NCBI RefSeq assembly: GCF_963082495.1
Contig: NZ_CAUJAN010000002.1
Location: 62,001 to 126,000 of the forward strand
Source of the DNA: Methanobrevibacter sp. V74
GTDB taxonomy: Archaea; Methanobacteriota; Methanobacteria; Methanobacteriales; Methanobacteriaceae
Length of the DNA: 64,000 nt
Direction: 5' to 3'
Made by a program: the position numbers and the translations under genes. Position 1 is the first letter of the stretch; the number at the start of each line of letters is the position of its first letter. Below the pieces are notes generated by a model. It was not told the DNA's origin, did no database searches, and saw nothing but the letters and a program-made list of their open reading frames with translations. Below, piece by piece: positions 55,364-63,946 of this stretch.

Positions 55364-56650
55364 TTAAATTTTATCTAAAGCTTGGTCGACATCAGCTAAA
55401 ATATCTTCAATATCTTCAATACCAACAGAGAATCTTATCAAATCAGGAGTTACACCAGTGGATAATTGCTGTTCTTCAGATAATTGGGAATGTGTTGTTG
55501 ATGCAGGGTGAGTGACTAATGACTTTGCATCACCAATATTTGCTAAAAATGAGATCAATTCAACATTTTCAATGAACTTCAAAGCTCCATCATAACCTGC
55601 TTTAAGACCGAATGAAACAATTCCCCCATAACCTTTCTCAGCATATTTTTTAGCTATTTCATGATTAGGAGAAGATTTCAAGCCAGAATAGGTTACCCAT
55701 GCAACTTTTGGATGAGCTTCTAAATGTTCAGCTACCGCCATTGCATTTTCCGCATGTCTTTCAATTCTCAAACCCAATGTTTCAAGACCTTGCAATAGTA
55801 AAAACGATCCAAATGGAGAAGGAATTGCTCCTGTATCCCTTCCAACTACTGTTCTTAATCTTGTTGTAAAAGCAGATCCTTTAAAAGTTTCAGCAAAAAT
55901 CAAACCATTGTATGTTTCATCAGGCTCGGATAGTGTTGGAAATTTACCGCACATCCAATCAAAATCCCCTTTTTCAATTACAATTCCGCCAAGAGTTGTA
56001 CCATGCCCGCCGATGTATTTAGTTGCAGAAGATGTAATGATGTCTGCTCCATGGTCAAATGGCCTTACAGAACCAATACCGACAGTATTGTCTGCAATTA
56101 ATGGAATTTGATGTGAATGTGCGATTTCAGATAATCTATCAAAGTCAGGAATATCTAATTTCGGATTTCCAATGGATTCAACATAAATTGCACGGGTTTT
56201 ATCATCAACAGCTTTCTTAAATAATTCTGGAGATTGTGAGTCAACAAACTTTACATTACGTCCCAATTCTTCTAGAGTATTTTCAAATAATTCATAGGTT
56301 CCACCATATAAGTTATCTGCCGATACAATGTTGTCCCCTACTTGGGTCAGGTTAATTATTGCATAAAAAATCGCCGCCATTCCGGAAGCAGTTGCATAAG
56401 CAGCGGTTCCACCTTCAATAGCAACCATTCTTTTTTCAAAAGCTTCTGTTGTTGGGTTATTTAACCTAGTGTAAATATTTCCTCCTTCTTTGAGTGCAAA
56501 TCGATTTGCAGCTTGTTTGGGTGAATCAAATACATAAGAGGTTGTTTGATAAATTGGTGTCACTCTCGAACCTGTTTCATCAACTTCTTCTTGACCTGCA
56601 TGAACACCAATTGTTGAAATATTTTTTTTATTTTTAAATTCGTATGGCAT
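55364..56650 (-). CDS. metY: O-acetylhomoserine sulfhydrylase (PLP enzyme)
   Basis: 428 residues from the ATG at 56650 (MPYEFKNKKN); an earlier in-frame ATG at 56680 adds a non-conserved leader. PLP-binding motifs of the Cys/Met metabolism family are clear: TGSRVTPIYQTTSYVF, YTRLNNPTTEAFEKRM, ATASGMAAIFYAI, ADNTVGIGSVRPFDHGADI and SSATKYIGGHGTTLGG with the PLP lysine. It condenses O-acetylhomoserine with sulfide to homocysteine (or methanethiol to methionine), using the product of MetX at 12827-14293. Alone in its transcription unit. Confidence 0.93.
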   Translation of the reverse strand: MPYEFKNKKNISTIGVHAGQEEVDETGSRVTPIYQTTSYVFDSPKQAANRFALKEGGNIYTRLNNPTTEAFEKRMVAIEGGTAAYATASGMAAIFYAIINLTQVGDNIVSADNLYGGTYELFENTLEELGRNVKFVDSQSPELFKKAVDDKTRAIYVESIGNPKLDIPDFDRLSEIAHSHQIPLIADNTVGIGSVRPFDHGADIITSSATKYIGGHGTTLGGIVIEKGDFDWMCGKFPTLSEPDETYNGLIFAETFKGSAFTTRLRTVVGRDTGAIPSPFGSFLLLQGLETLGLRIERHAENAMAVAEHLEAHPKVAWVTYSGLKSSPNHEIAKKYAEKGYGGIVSFGLKAGYDGALKFIENVELISFLANIGDAKSLVTHPASTTHSQLSEEQQLSTGVTPDLIRFSVGIEDIEDILADVDQALDKI

Positions 56651-56830
56651 AATAATCATGTGAATATTTGTTAGATGCATTATATTAAATTATTTGAAAT
56701 ACATGTCACCATCAATTTTGTTCTTTTAGTTTGTAAGATATTCTGATTAGCTATTTAATATACATCAGAAAACAGATTTTGATGAAAAATTTGTTTAAAA
56801 TGAACTCCAAAGTTTGAAATTACCATATTA

Positions 56831-57046
56831 ATGTATCCAAGTCTTTTTTGGTACCATACAAAAGTAAAACACGATAGCTATTTTTCATTATGGAAAATCA
56901 CTACTTTAGAAAAAGAAGTTAAAGAAAAAGAAGCTCAAGCAGAGAACATGGAAGAAAGACTATCAAAAATTGAAAGTTTATTTAATGATGTTGACAAATT
57001 AAGTGATGATGATATCTTTAATTTATTTGCAAGAAAAAATGATTAA
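56831..57046 (+). pseudogene. Fragment of a coiled-coil protein next to a 37-bp repeat
   Basis: The last about 50 codons (TLEKEVKEKEAQAENMEERL, SKIESLFNDVDKLSDDD, IFNLFARKND) look like the C-terminus of a real coiled-coil protein. The first about 20 codons read through the 37-bp repeat at 56856-56892, a copy of the end of the aldo/keto reductase gene read in antisense, and are not protein-like. No promoter or ribosome binding site fits. A truncated gene brought in by the rearrangement is the best reading. Confidence 0.45.
56856..56892. repeat. 37-bp direct repeat, left copy
   Basis: Identical to 57723-57759 in the same orientation, including AGTAAAACACGATAGCTA. It is a displaced copy of the 3' end of the aldo/keto reductase gene. 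Confidence 0.85.
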
Positions 57047-57182
57047 CTCAGTTATAAAATGAAAATTTTAATCAAAGAATAAATAAAAACAATACTTAAA
57101 TCAGAATAGGATAAAATGAATGACATTTATGGAAAGATTATTCAAACTTGAAGAGTTAAATAATTATTGAAAAAAATTAGTT

Positions 57183-57513
57183 TTAAATGAAATGGTAGTA
57201 TTCTACTTCCACTTCATTTTCATATTCAAATCTGAGGAAAGCACCTTGATTATCTTTAAATAATACAGTTACGGTTTCGTTTCCTTGGTTCCATGTTGTA
57301 CCATTGGTGCTTTGTTTTAGTTCTGTCCATGTTATTGGTGTTTCACTACATAAATAATGGTTGTTCTTGGATTACTTCCATGTTTTCGTTTACTGTTTTT
57401 TCCAGTGTTTTTTCTAATAGTTCATTAATGCTTTTGTAATTGTTTTGTTTTTTTATTAATTGCATTCTTTCGTTTAATTTTTTACTTATTTTTATGCTTG
57501 TGTATTCACTCAT
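57183..57513 (-). pseudogene. Ribbon-helix-helix-like small protein, frameshifted
   Basis: Frame one (57346-57513, 55 residues) begins MSEYTSIKISKKLNERMQLI and KSINELLEKTLEK, a ribbon-helix-helix (CopG/VapB-like) DNA-binding pattern. A frameshift near 57350 leads to a second frame with SETPITWTELKQSTNGTTWN, TVTVLFKDNQGAFLRFEYEN and an end at 57183. If joined, the protein has about 110 residues. The C-terminal half is unlike known antitoxins to me. Possible antitoxin or regulator, now probably inactive, although the N-terminal half could still fold alone. Confidence 0.55.
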
Positions 57514-57592
57514 TTTTGTTCACTCTCTTTTGTAAAAAATTTAAAATAATAGAGTTTTATTTTAGATTAACTCTATATTATGAAGTTTATTA

Positions 57593-57700
57593 TTAGACAT
57601 ATTGCAAGTAATATGAATAATATTTTTGTATCTTTGTTTTTTTGGTACAGTATAGTATTCCTATTGCTAAGATTAACGCTATTAATGATACATATATCAT
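57593..57700 (-). CDS. Possible 35-residue membrane peptide
   Basis: MIYVSLIALILAIGILYC is followed by a basic segment (TKKTKIQKYY). GAGGTGG lies nine bases before the ATG, a good ribosome binding site. It lies upstream of the RHH pseudogene within the repeat-bounded region. Too short to be sure. Confidence 0.3.
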   Translation of the reverse strand: MIYVSLIALILAIGILYCTKKTKIQKYYSYYLQYV

Positions 57701-57722
57701 ATTTTTTTTCCACCTCTATTTT

Positions 57723-57759
57723 ATACAAAAGTAAAACACGATAGCTATTTTTCATTATG
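57723..57759. repeat. 37-bp direct repeat, right copy
   Basis: Covers the last codons and stop of the aldo/keto reductase gene (stop at 57745-57747). The identical left copy is 867 bases away at 56856-56892. Confidence 0.85.
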
Positions 57760-58620
57760 CATTTGTTTTTTTATAGCTCCAACTAGGTCATTGAACAATT
57801 CAACAACTTCCGGGTCTTGATGATTGAAAAATAAGCTTTCAGATTTATCAAGATTCATTATTTCCAACATGTCCTCTTCATCTAAAACGAAATCAAATAC
57901 ATCAATATTTTCTTCCATTCTTTCTTTATGAGTTGACTTTGATAAAACGACTATGCTTCTTTGTAACAACCATCTCAATATCACCTGGGCAACCGTCTTA
58001 TTGTGTTTTTCACCAATTCCAACAAGAGTGTCATTAGTAAAAATATTATCTTTTCCTTCCCCAAATGGAGCCCATGCAGAAATTTGAACACCATTTTTCT
58101 CCATATTGGCTTGAGCTGGATATTGAGCATTAAATGGATTAATTTCAACTTGATTAATTGCAGGAATTATCTTACGTCCAAATAAACAGATATCAGTTAA
58201 TCTATCTGGATAAAAATTTGATACTCCTATAGCTTTGATGATTCCATCTTCATATAACTCTTCTAGTGCCTTATATGCACCATAGTAATCTGCAAACGGT
58301 TGGTGCAGCAATACTAAATCAATATAATCTAAGCCTAATTTTTCTAAGGATTCTAAAACAGATGATTTGCATTTGTCATATCCATAGTTTTCAATCCATA
58401 CTTTTGTTGTGATGAATAATTCCTCACGTGGAACTCCACATTTTCCAATAGCTTCACCCACTTCCTTTTCATTGAAATAGCTTTGTGCTGTATCAATTAA
58501 TCTATAACCTGCACTAATTGCATCTAGTACTGCTTGTTCTGTATCTTCTGGAGGTATTTGATATACTCCAAATCCAAGTATTGGCATTTTAATACCGTTG
58601 TTTAATGTTAAATATTGCAT
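57745..58620 (-). CDS. Aldo/keto reductase
   Basis: 291 residues, (beta/alpha)8 fold. The family signature is intact: GYRLIDTAQSYFNEKEVG (catalytic Asp and Tyr), LFITTKVW (Lys), LVLLHQPF (His), AIGVSNF, NQVEINPF, and VVLSKSTHKERMEENI for NADP binding. Reduces aldehydes or 2,5-diketogluconate-like ketones with NADPH; the substrate is unknown. It follows the iron-sulfur aldo/keto reductase gene by nine bases, so they form an operon. Similar enzymes are common in gut bacteria; transfer is possible. Confidence 0.92.
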   Translation of the reverse strand: MQYLTLNNGIKMPILGFGVYQIPPEDTEQAVLDAISAGYRLIDTAQSYFNEKEVGEAIGKCGVPREELFITTKVWIENYGYDKCKSSVLESLEKLGLDYIDLVLLHQPFADYYGAYKALEELYEDGIIKAIGVSNFYPDRLTDICLFGRKIIPAINQVEINPFNAQYPAQANMEKNGVQISAWAPFGEGKDNIFTNDTLVGIGEKHNKTVAQVILRWLLQRSIVVLSKSTHKERMEENIDVFDFVLDEEDMLEIMNLDKSESLFFNHQDPEVVELFNDLVGAIKKQMHNEK

Positions 58621-58629
58621 TTTATCACC

Positions 58630-59778
58630 TTAAAATCCAAATAAATCTTGCACATCCAACATTACATCAACAATGTGCACATTAAATGGGCATCTTGGTT
58701 GGCAGTCCCCACAGGATATGCATTCAGATGCATTGAACTTTAAATTGTTGTAGTGTTCCTGGACACTCGCAGGTACTTCATCATGATTTTTTGCAAGACC
58801 AAATAACTTATTCACCATAGCTATATCAATTTCAGAAGCACATGGAACGCAATGGCCACAATATGTACATTGCCCTTCAAATGAATGTTTAGGTGCATTT
58901 TTTAAAACTTCACTATAATCTTTTTCCGACTGTGTTGCATCGCAGTATTTAAGAGACTCCATTAATTCCTCTGGAGTTTTAACACCTACAAAAATACTGT
59001 TTACTCCTTTTTGTTCTAAGCAATAATGTATACACTGAATTGGGCTTAAAGCTACGCCAAATGGAGACGTTTCATCTGAAAGTAAGTTTCCACCAGCAAA
59101 TCCTTTCATTACTGTCAGTGCAGTTCCATTATTTTGACATAATTCATAAAGTTCCGCCCTTTGAGGATTTGAACTTGATAGTTCATTATCATATGCATCT
59201 TCCTTTCTATATTCTTCAATATCATCCATTGCACCAAACATATCATATGCCGGGTTAATTGAAAACATTAATAATTCGATTTCTGGATTTTCAGCAGCCA
59301 ATAATCCAATGTCGGGATTATGTGTACTTAATCCAATGTGAGCTATTGTTCCTTCTCCTTTAAGTTTTTTAGCATACTCCATAAATGGACCGTTCATTAT
59401 CTCTTCATAATCTTCAATTTGGTCCACATAATGAATCATGCCGAAATCTAATGTGTCAATTTGAAATCTTTGCATAAAATCTTCAAATGCAGGAATTACT
59501 TTATCCATTTCACGGGTCCTAACATATTGATTGTTTTGCCAGGTAGCCCCTAGATGGCCTTGTATTACCCAATTTTCACGATTATCCTTAATAGCCCTTC
59601 CCAAATGGGAACGTACATCATGTTCACTCATCCAACAGTCAACAAAATTAATCCCATTAGCTTCACATACTTTAATTAATTCTTCAGTGTCTTCATATGA
59701 CCTTTCTACCAAAAATTCAGCACCAAAAGCAATTTCAGATACTTTAATGCCTGTATTGCCTAGTTCACGATATTGCAT
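58630..59778 (-). CDS. Aldo/keto reductase with C-terminal ferredoxin domain
   Basis: 382 residues. An aldo/keto reductase barrel occupies about 1-285 (LGNTGIKVSEIAFGAEFL, INFVDCWMSEHDVRSHLGRA, LDFGMIHYVD, HIGLSTHNPD). Residues about 300-382 contain two 4Fe-4S motifs: CTYCGHCVPCASEID and CISCGDCQPRCPFNVHIV. In the barrel the usual D-T-A-x-x-Y is replaced by D-C-W-M-S, so the standard catalytic Tyr may be missing. Redox function through ferredoxin is likely; substrate unknown. First gene of a two-gene operon. Confidence 0.9.
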   Translation of the reverse strand: MQYRELGNTGIKVSEIAFGAEFLVERSYEDTEELIKVCEANGINFVDCWMSEHDVRSHLGRAIKDNRENWVIQGHLGATWQNNQYVRTREMDKVIPAFEDFMQRFQIDTLDFGMIHYVDQIEDYEEIMNGPFMEYAKKLKGEGTIAHIGLSTHNPDIGLLAAENPEIELLMFSINPAYDMFGAMDDIEEYRKEDAYDNELSSSNPQRAELYELCQNNGTALTVMKGFAGGNLLSDETSPFGVALSPIQCIHYCLEQKGVNSIFVGVKTPEELMESLKYCDATQSEKDYSEVLKNAPKHSFEGQCTYCGHCVPCASEIDIAMVNKLFGLAKNHDEVPASVQEHYNNLKFNASECISCGDCQPRCPFNVHIVDVMLDVQDLFGF

Positions 59779-59858
59779 ATAACTCCTCTATACTACTATT
59801 TAATTTCTATATAATTAAAAGTTTAATATTTAAGGTAGTTTAACATAAATAAAATATA

Positions 59859-60881
59859 ATGTATGAAAAAGAATTCATTTTAAATGAAGTTAATTCCATT
59901 CGAGAAGAAATCGGTCATGATAAAGTTAATATTTTCATTGAAAAAATATATTTTGATGAAAAAACTAATGAATTATGGGTTATAACTGAAGACAGACCAG
60001 ACAAATCATCCATTATTGGAAAAGGCGGTTGGGTAGTAGGTAAACTTAGAGAAAAATTGGGTCTAAATAGCATTCATGTTGAAAGTTATGGCGACTTTTT
60101 AAATAAGGAATATAAATTAAAATTATCTAAAAAAACATTGCATAACTTGAACTTGAATTCAACCGGCTTAAAAAACCTAGAAAAAACAATTGATAATAAA
60201 TTAGATAAGATTTATAGTTTCAACTTCGATGATTATTTCGCTCAAAATGAATTTGAACAATCAGAAAATACAGAAGCCCTTGTTGCACTTTCAGGTGGTG
60301 TTGACAGTAGTTTTTCACTTATATTGGCTAAAAAGTTAGGTTTCAATCCCATTGCAGTTACGGTTGATCCGGGAACTATAATTTTGCCAAAGCAATTTAA
60401 ACAAAATATTGAAAGTCTAACCAATCGTTTAGAAATAGCTCATGAATATATTCCATCTAACTACACGAAAGTAATCCAAGAATCATTTACAGGCAATCTT
60501 CACCCTTGTGGAAAATGTTCTAAAAACACATTGGAATTAGTTAAGGAATATGCAAAAGATAAAGAAATTCCAATAATTATCTTCGGAGATATGCTTGCAA
60601 CTGGCAGCCAATGTATGAATTTGCAAGAAGAATCATTATATCGATTAAACCTTCCAGCTAGTTTGAGTGTTGGAAAACAAGAGATAAAATCCTTAATCCG
60701 GAAATATGATTTACAAGAGTTTAAAGGATTTGGTTGTCCCCTTCTTTATGAAGTTCACAAAAAATTTCCATATATGAGGAAATTTTCAATACAGAGAATA
60801 CTAAGAGAAACTCGTTCAGGTGCACTCGAACCGGGTGAAGCACTTGATTTGATTTGGAGTTTTACAAAAAAAATAAATTAA
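59859..60881 (+). CDS. KH-domain and PP-loop ATPase, tRNA-thiolation-like
   Basis: 340 residues. N-terminal part (about 1-115) has a KH-like RNA-binding motif IIGKGGWVVGKLREKLGL. The PP-loop ATPase domain starts about residue 145 with VALSGGVDSSFSLILAKKLG. Two cysteines in HPCGKCSKN and another in GFGCPL recall TtuA-type tRNA sulfur-transfer enzymes, which bind zinc or an Fe-S cluster. Probable tRNA-modifying enzyme; the exact base is unknown. Divergent from the aldo/keto reductases and followed 13 bases later by a zinc-ribbon gene, likely in one transcript. Confidence 0.85.
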   Translation: MYEKEFILNEVNSIREEIGHDKVNIFIEKIYFDEKTNELWVITEDRPDKSSIIGKGGWVVGKLREKLGLNSIHVESYGDFLNKEYKLKLSKKTLHNLNLNSTGLKNLEKTIDNKLDKIYSFNFDDYFAQNEFEQSENTEALVALSGGVDSSFSLILAKKLGFNPIAVTVDPGTIILPKQFKQNIESLTNRLEIAHEYIPSNYTKVIQESFTGNLHPCGKCSKNTLELVKEYAKDKEIPIIIFGDMLATGSQCMNLQEESLYRLNLPASLSVGKQEIKSLIRKYDLQEFKGFGCPLLYEVHKKFPYMRKFSIQRILRETRSGALEPGEALDLIWSFTKKIN

Positions 60882-60894
60882 AAGAGGTAATAAT

Positions 60895-61077
60895 ATGAAA
60901 AATATTTGTCCGAGATGTGGATCAGATAAGGTGAAATGGATCATTCCGCAAAATTGGTCCCAATGGGTTTGTTATGACTGTGATTATACAGGACCTATCA
61001 TTGAAGGAAACCAAGATTTAGCTGATGAAATACATGAAAATTATTTAAAATCTAAAAAGCATAAAGATTCTGAATAA
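60895..61077 (+). CDS. Small zinc-ribbon protein
   Basis: 60 residues: NICPRCGSDKVKW and WVCYDCDYTGPIIEG give two CxxC pairs 20 residues apart, a zinc ribbon like those of TFIIS or ribosomal S27. An acidic helix follows, then a basic end. GAGGTAA lies upstream of the ATG. Operon with the KH/PP-loop gene; may assist RNA binding. Conserved small protein of unknown function. Confidence 0.8.
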   Translation: MKNICPRCGSDKVKWIIPQNWSQWVCYDCDYTGPIIEGNQDLADEIHENYLKSKKHKDSE

Positions 61078-61438
61078 TTATTTTTTTGAAAAATGAGGAC
61101 GTGACATGACTCAAAATTTTGTATACCTTATATGAATAAAAATTATACAATTATTTTAATAATTCAAAAATAAATCAAATTTGGAAATTATATTTATTTT
61201 GAACACTAATCATGTCCCAGCTTCAAAATAAATGATTATAAAAATAAGATGACTATAATGGAGCTGAGCTTTACTTATTGAATTCATTGAGGAATAATTA
61301 ATAAGTTTCCATCAAAGTCAAATTATTAAATAACCATGCCGCATAACCAAAAATTATATCGACAATATTTTATTGTCTATAAAAGTATATAAAGTTTAGG
61401 AATACCTAAATTATTTTGAATAAAAAAAGTAAAAGGAA
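61078..61438. other. Intergenic region between convergent genes
   Basis: About 360 AT-rich bases with no frame worth calling. A TATA-like GTATATAAAG near 61387-61396 on the plus strand faces the argH 3' end and may be chance or an antisense promoter. Confidence 0.35.
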
Positions 61439-62860
61439 TCATATTCCTTTTTTCTCGAATTCTTCATTTAAAAATTCTTTAATGTTACTTCTAGCCATTT
61501 CAACCATTTCGGGAGCCGGACCTCCAGGAACAGCACGAATTCTAACATTTTCAGCAGGATTTAAGGCTCTTTGAATTAAATCACCATTTAAGTTCAGTTC
61601 ATCAAAACCTAATTCCACTGCAATTTCATCAATGAATTTAGAAGTGATATCCTCTTCAGCCATACTGCTTGCACTAGCTTCATTTACAATTCTTCCAACA
61701 ATCTTATGAGCGGTTCTGAATGGAATCTGTTTTTCACGAACCATAATGTCAGCCAAATCAGTTGCAGTTGCGAAGTTTTTACCAGCAAGCTCTGCACATC
61801 TGTCAACTTTAAATTCAACTGAAAGCAACATCTTGGTTACAATAGACAAAGTATCTTGAGTTACTTTAATCGCATTCCATAAATGAGGAGTTATCTCTTG
61901 TAAATCCCTGTTGTAAGTATAAGGAATAGCCTTAAGAATTGTTAAAATAGTAATTAATTCACCGGTAGCAATACTTGTTTTACCACGGGCAAGTTCAGCT
62001 ACATCAGGATTTTTCTTTTGCGGCATAATAGAAGAAGTTGATGAATATTCATCTGCCATTTCAATAACACCAAATTCATAAGTACTCCATAAAACCAATT
62101 CCTCACAGATTTTTGCAAGTGTTGAAGACAATGCAACAAAATCAAAGATAGATTCTGCAATAAAATCCCTTGCTGAAACGCCATCCATGGAATTTTCCAA
62201 ATAAGCATCAAATCCAAGTAAATCAGTAGTTAATTGTCTGTTAATAGGAAAGCTAGTAGTGGCCATAGCTGCTGAACCTAATGGATTTAAATTGACACGT
62301 TTATATGTATCCGCCAAACGTTCATAATCTCTTTTTAATGCCTGTACATGAGCCATTAAATGATGAGCAATTGTAATTGGCTGAGCATGCTGCAAGTGTG
62401 TAAAACCAATGAAAACATCGTCTAAGTGTTCTCCAGCCATTTCAACCAATCCTTCCATAAATTCTAAAATGCCTATTTGAATTTCAATGATTTTCTCTCT
62501 TAAAACTAATCTAACATCACATGCAACTTGATCGTTACGGGATTTGGCAGTGTGCATAAAACCGGCTTGAGAACCAATTTTATTAGTAACATAATTCTCA
62601 ATTGCCATGTGAACATCTTCAACTGAAGGATCAAAGACTAATACATCATAACCTTCTTCTTTAAGTGAATCGAGTGCACATAAAATATTATCCGCAATTT
62701 CAGCATCAATGATCCCTTCATATTTCAACATAGAAGTATGTGCAAAATTAGTTTTAATATCAGCTTCAAAAATAATTTTATCCGCTTCAAGTGATGAAGT
62801 GTATTCAGCTGCTTCATCAGTCATTCCAGTCTTAAAACGACCATTTCTAATGTTATCCAA
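61439..62860 (-). CDS. argH: Argininosuccinate lyase
   Basis: 473 residues. It splits argininosuccinate into arginine and fumarate. Start: TTG at 62860 (MDNIRNGRFKTGMTDEAAEY), five bases after AAGGGA, agrees with the family; the ATG at 62893 would add an odd leader. Signatures: HTAKSRNDQVACDVRL, GFTHLQHAQPITIAHH, NPLGSAAMATTSFPI and the superfamily loop SSIMPQKKNPDVAELARGK with the catalytic Ser. Downstream of the ribosomal genes on the same strand, about 70 bases from S27ae. Confidence 0.95.
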   Translation of the reverse strand: MDNIRNGRFKTGMTDEAAEYTSSLEADKIIFEADIKTNFAHTSMLKYEGIIDAEIADNILCALDSLKEEGYDVLVFDPSVEDVHMAIENYVTNKIGSQAGFMHTAKSRNDQVACDVRLVLREKIIEIQIGILEFMEGLVEMAGEHLDDVFIGFTHLQHAQPITIAHHLMAHVQALKRDYERLADTYKRVNLNPLGSAAMATTSFPINRQLTTDLLGFDAYLENSMDGVSARDFIAESIFDFVALSSTLAKICEELVLWSTYEFGVIEMADEYSSTSSIMPQKKNPDVAELARGKTSIATGELITILTILKAIPYTYNRDLQEITPHLWNAIKVTQDTLSIVTKMLLSVEFKVDRCAELAGKNFATATDLADIMVREKQIPFRTAHKIVGRIVNEASASSMAEEDITSKFIDEIAVELGFDELNLNGDLIQRALNPAENVRIRAVPGGPAPEMVEMARSNIKEFLNEEFEKKGI

Positions 62861-62931
62861 AAGAATCCCTTCTTTAAAATAAATAAAAATCAAAAATAAA
62901 TAAAAAAAAAGAAATAAAGATTAAAAAAATC

Positions 62932-63084
62932 TTATTTTTTCATTTCAGTGTATCCACATTTACCGCAGGCAACCCTGTCACCATGGTCAGCCATAAATAC
63001 ACCATCACCACAACGAGGACAAATTTGGTTTTTTCTTACAATTTTGTCTCCATCTACTTCATATAAATCAGATTTTTTTACCAT
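62932..63084 (-). CDS. rps27ae: Small ribosomal subunit protein eS31 (S27ae)
   Basis: 50 residues, too short for most gene-callers. [19 protein letters not shown] is followed by [24 protein letters not shown], the four-cysteine zinc ribbon of archaeal S27ae. GGTGAT lies four to five bases before the ATG at 63084. Nine bases after S24e, its standard archaeal partner. Confidence 0.96.
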   Translation of the reverse strand: MVKKSDLYEVDGDKIVRKNQICPRCGDGVFMADHGDRVACGKCGYTEMKK

Positions 63085-63093
63085 TCAAATCAC

Positions 63094-63411
63094 CTATTCT
63101 TCTGCATCTGCTTCTTCAGCAGGTTCTTCTTCAGGTTCTTCATTTTTAGCAACAACATGTTTAGCTTCGATGTAAGTTAAATCATCTACAGTATCGTAAA
63201 CTTTAGCATAAGCTAATGCTTTAGGTTCACCGTAGTGTGGTTGTATCTTATCAACTACAACTAAATCTTTTTTACTGTTTAATAAAGCAACTAATTTAGA
63301 TTTAACATCCAATATTTTAGGAGTTGCTTCTCCACTGTAATCAACATAAAACTTAATTTCTTTTCTGTTAAATATTTTATTTTCTTTTTCTTCAAAAATT
63401 TCAATTTCCAT
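63094..63411 (-). CDS. rps24e: Small ribosomal subunit protein eS24
   Basis: 105 residues. MEIEIFEEKENKIFNRKEI, then TPKILDVKSKLVALLNS and KDLVVVDKIQPHYGEPKALAYAKVYD are typical of archaeal S24e, ending in a long Glu/Ala tail. Part of the conserved Spt4 - dephospho-CoA kinase - S24e - S27ae cluster; 12-base gap to the upstream gene. Confidence 0.97.
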   Translation of the reverse strand: MEIEIFEEKENKIFNRKEIKFYVDYSGEATPKILDVKSKLVALLNSKKDLVVVDKIQPHYGEPKALAYAKVYDTVDDLTYIEAKHVVAKNEEPEEEPAEEADAEE

Positions 63412-63423
63412 GATAAAACCTCT

Positions 63424-63936
63424 TCATTTTATTTTAATAAATCCGTTAAGAAGTTCTTGAGCTTTATTTTTTAAATCACGAGCTTTTAAAAGCACTAATC
63501 CTTCATTAGGCTGACCATATAAAATGGTAGTTTCCGGATTTGCCAATATTATACAAGGAAGAACCGCAAGATCTTCTTCCCCTGCCACTTCAATTACATA
63601 ACATTCACCATTGTTAGATAATTCAAGAGCCTTACCTATGGTTTCCCATAGATTATCAGTCAAATACCCCGCAGGATTTTCTGCTTTTAAAATATGCTCT
63701 GCACGTATAACTTCATGAGTATGATTTTTTCTCTGAATTAAATTGTCAATTATGCCAATATTCGGATATAATCCATGTTTTGTAAGATTGGCGAAAGTCG
63801 CATCACCAACAGAAATTAAATACTCGGAAGACTTAATATCATCAATTGCATCTTCAAAGTTAGGATATAATTTGCCTAAAGGTCTTTTAAGCTCCAATAT
63901 TATATCTTTATTTAATTCTGCATCTAAATGTAACAC
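63424..63936 (-). CDS. GTP-dependent dephospho-CoA kinase (DUF359)
   Basis: 170 residues from a GTG at 63936 with AGAGGG six bases upstream. Motifs of the archaeal enzyme family: ISVGDATFANL (phosphate/GTP contact), IGIIDNLIQRK, NPAGYLTDNLW and GEEDLAVLPCIILA. It phosphorylates dephospho-CoA with GTP, the last step of archaeal CoA synthesis. The family was long annotated only as DUF359. Its place between Spt4 and S24e is conserved in archaea. Confidence 0.92.
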   Translation of the reverse strand: MLHLDAELNKDIILELKRPLGKLYPNFEDAIDDIKSSEYLISVGDATFANLTKHGLYPNIGIIDNLIQRKNHTHEVIRAEHILKAENPAGYLTDNLWETIGKALELSNNGECYVIEVAGEEDLAVLPCIILANPETTILYGQPNEGLVLLKARDLKNKAQELLNGFIKIK

Positions 63937-63946
63937 AAAAAACCCT

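Noticed and set aside
57573-57755. 60-codon minus-strand frame starting inside the aldo/keto reductase end
   Set aside because: Its start lies in the reductase gene and the 37-bp repeat; a different 35-codon frame with a good ribosome binding site (57593-57700) fits better.
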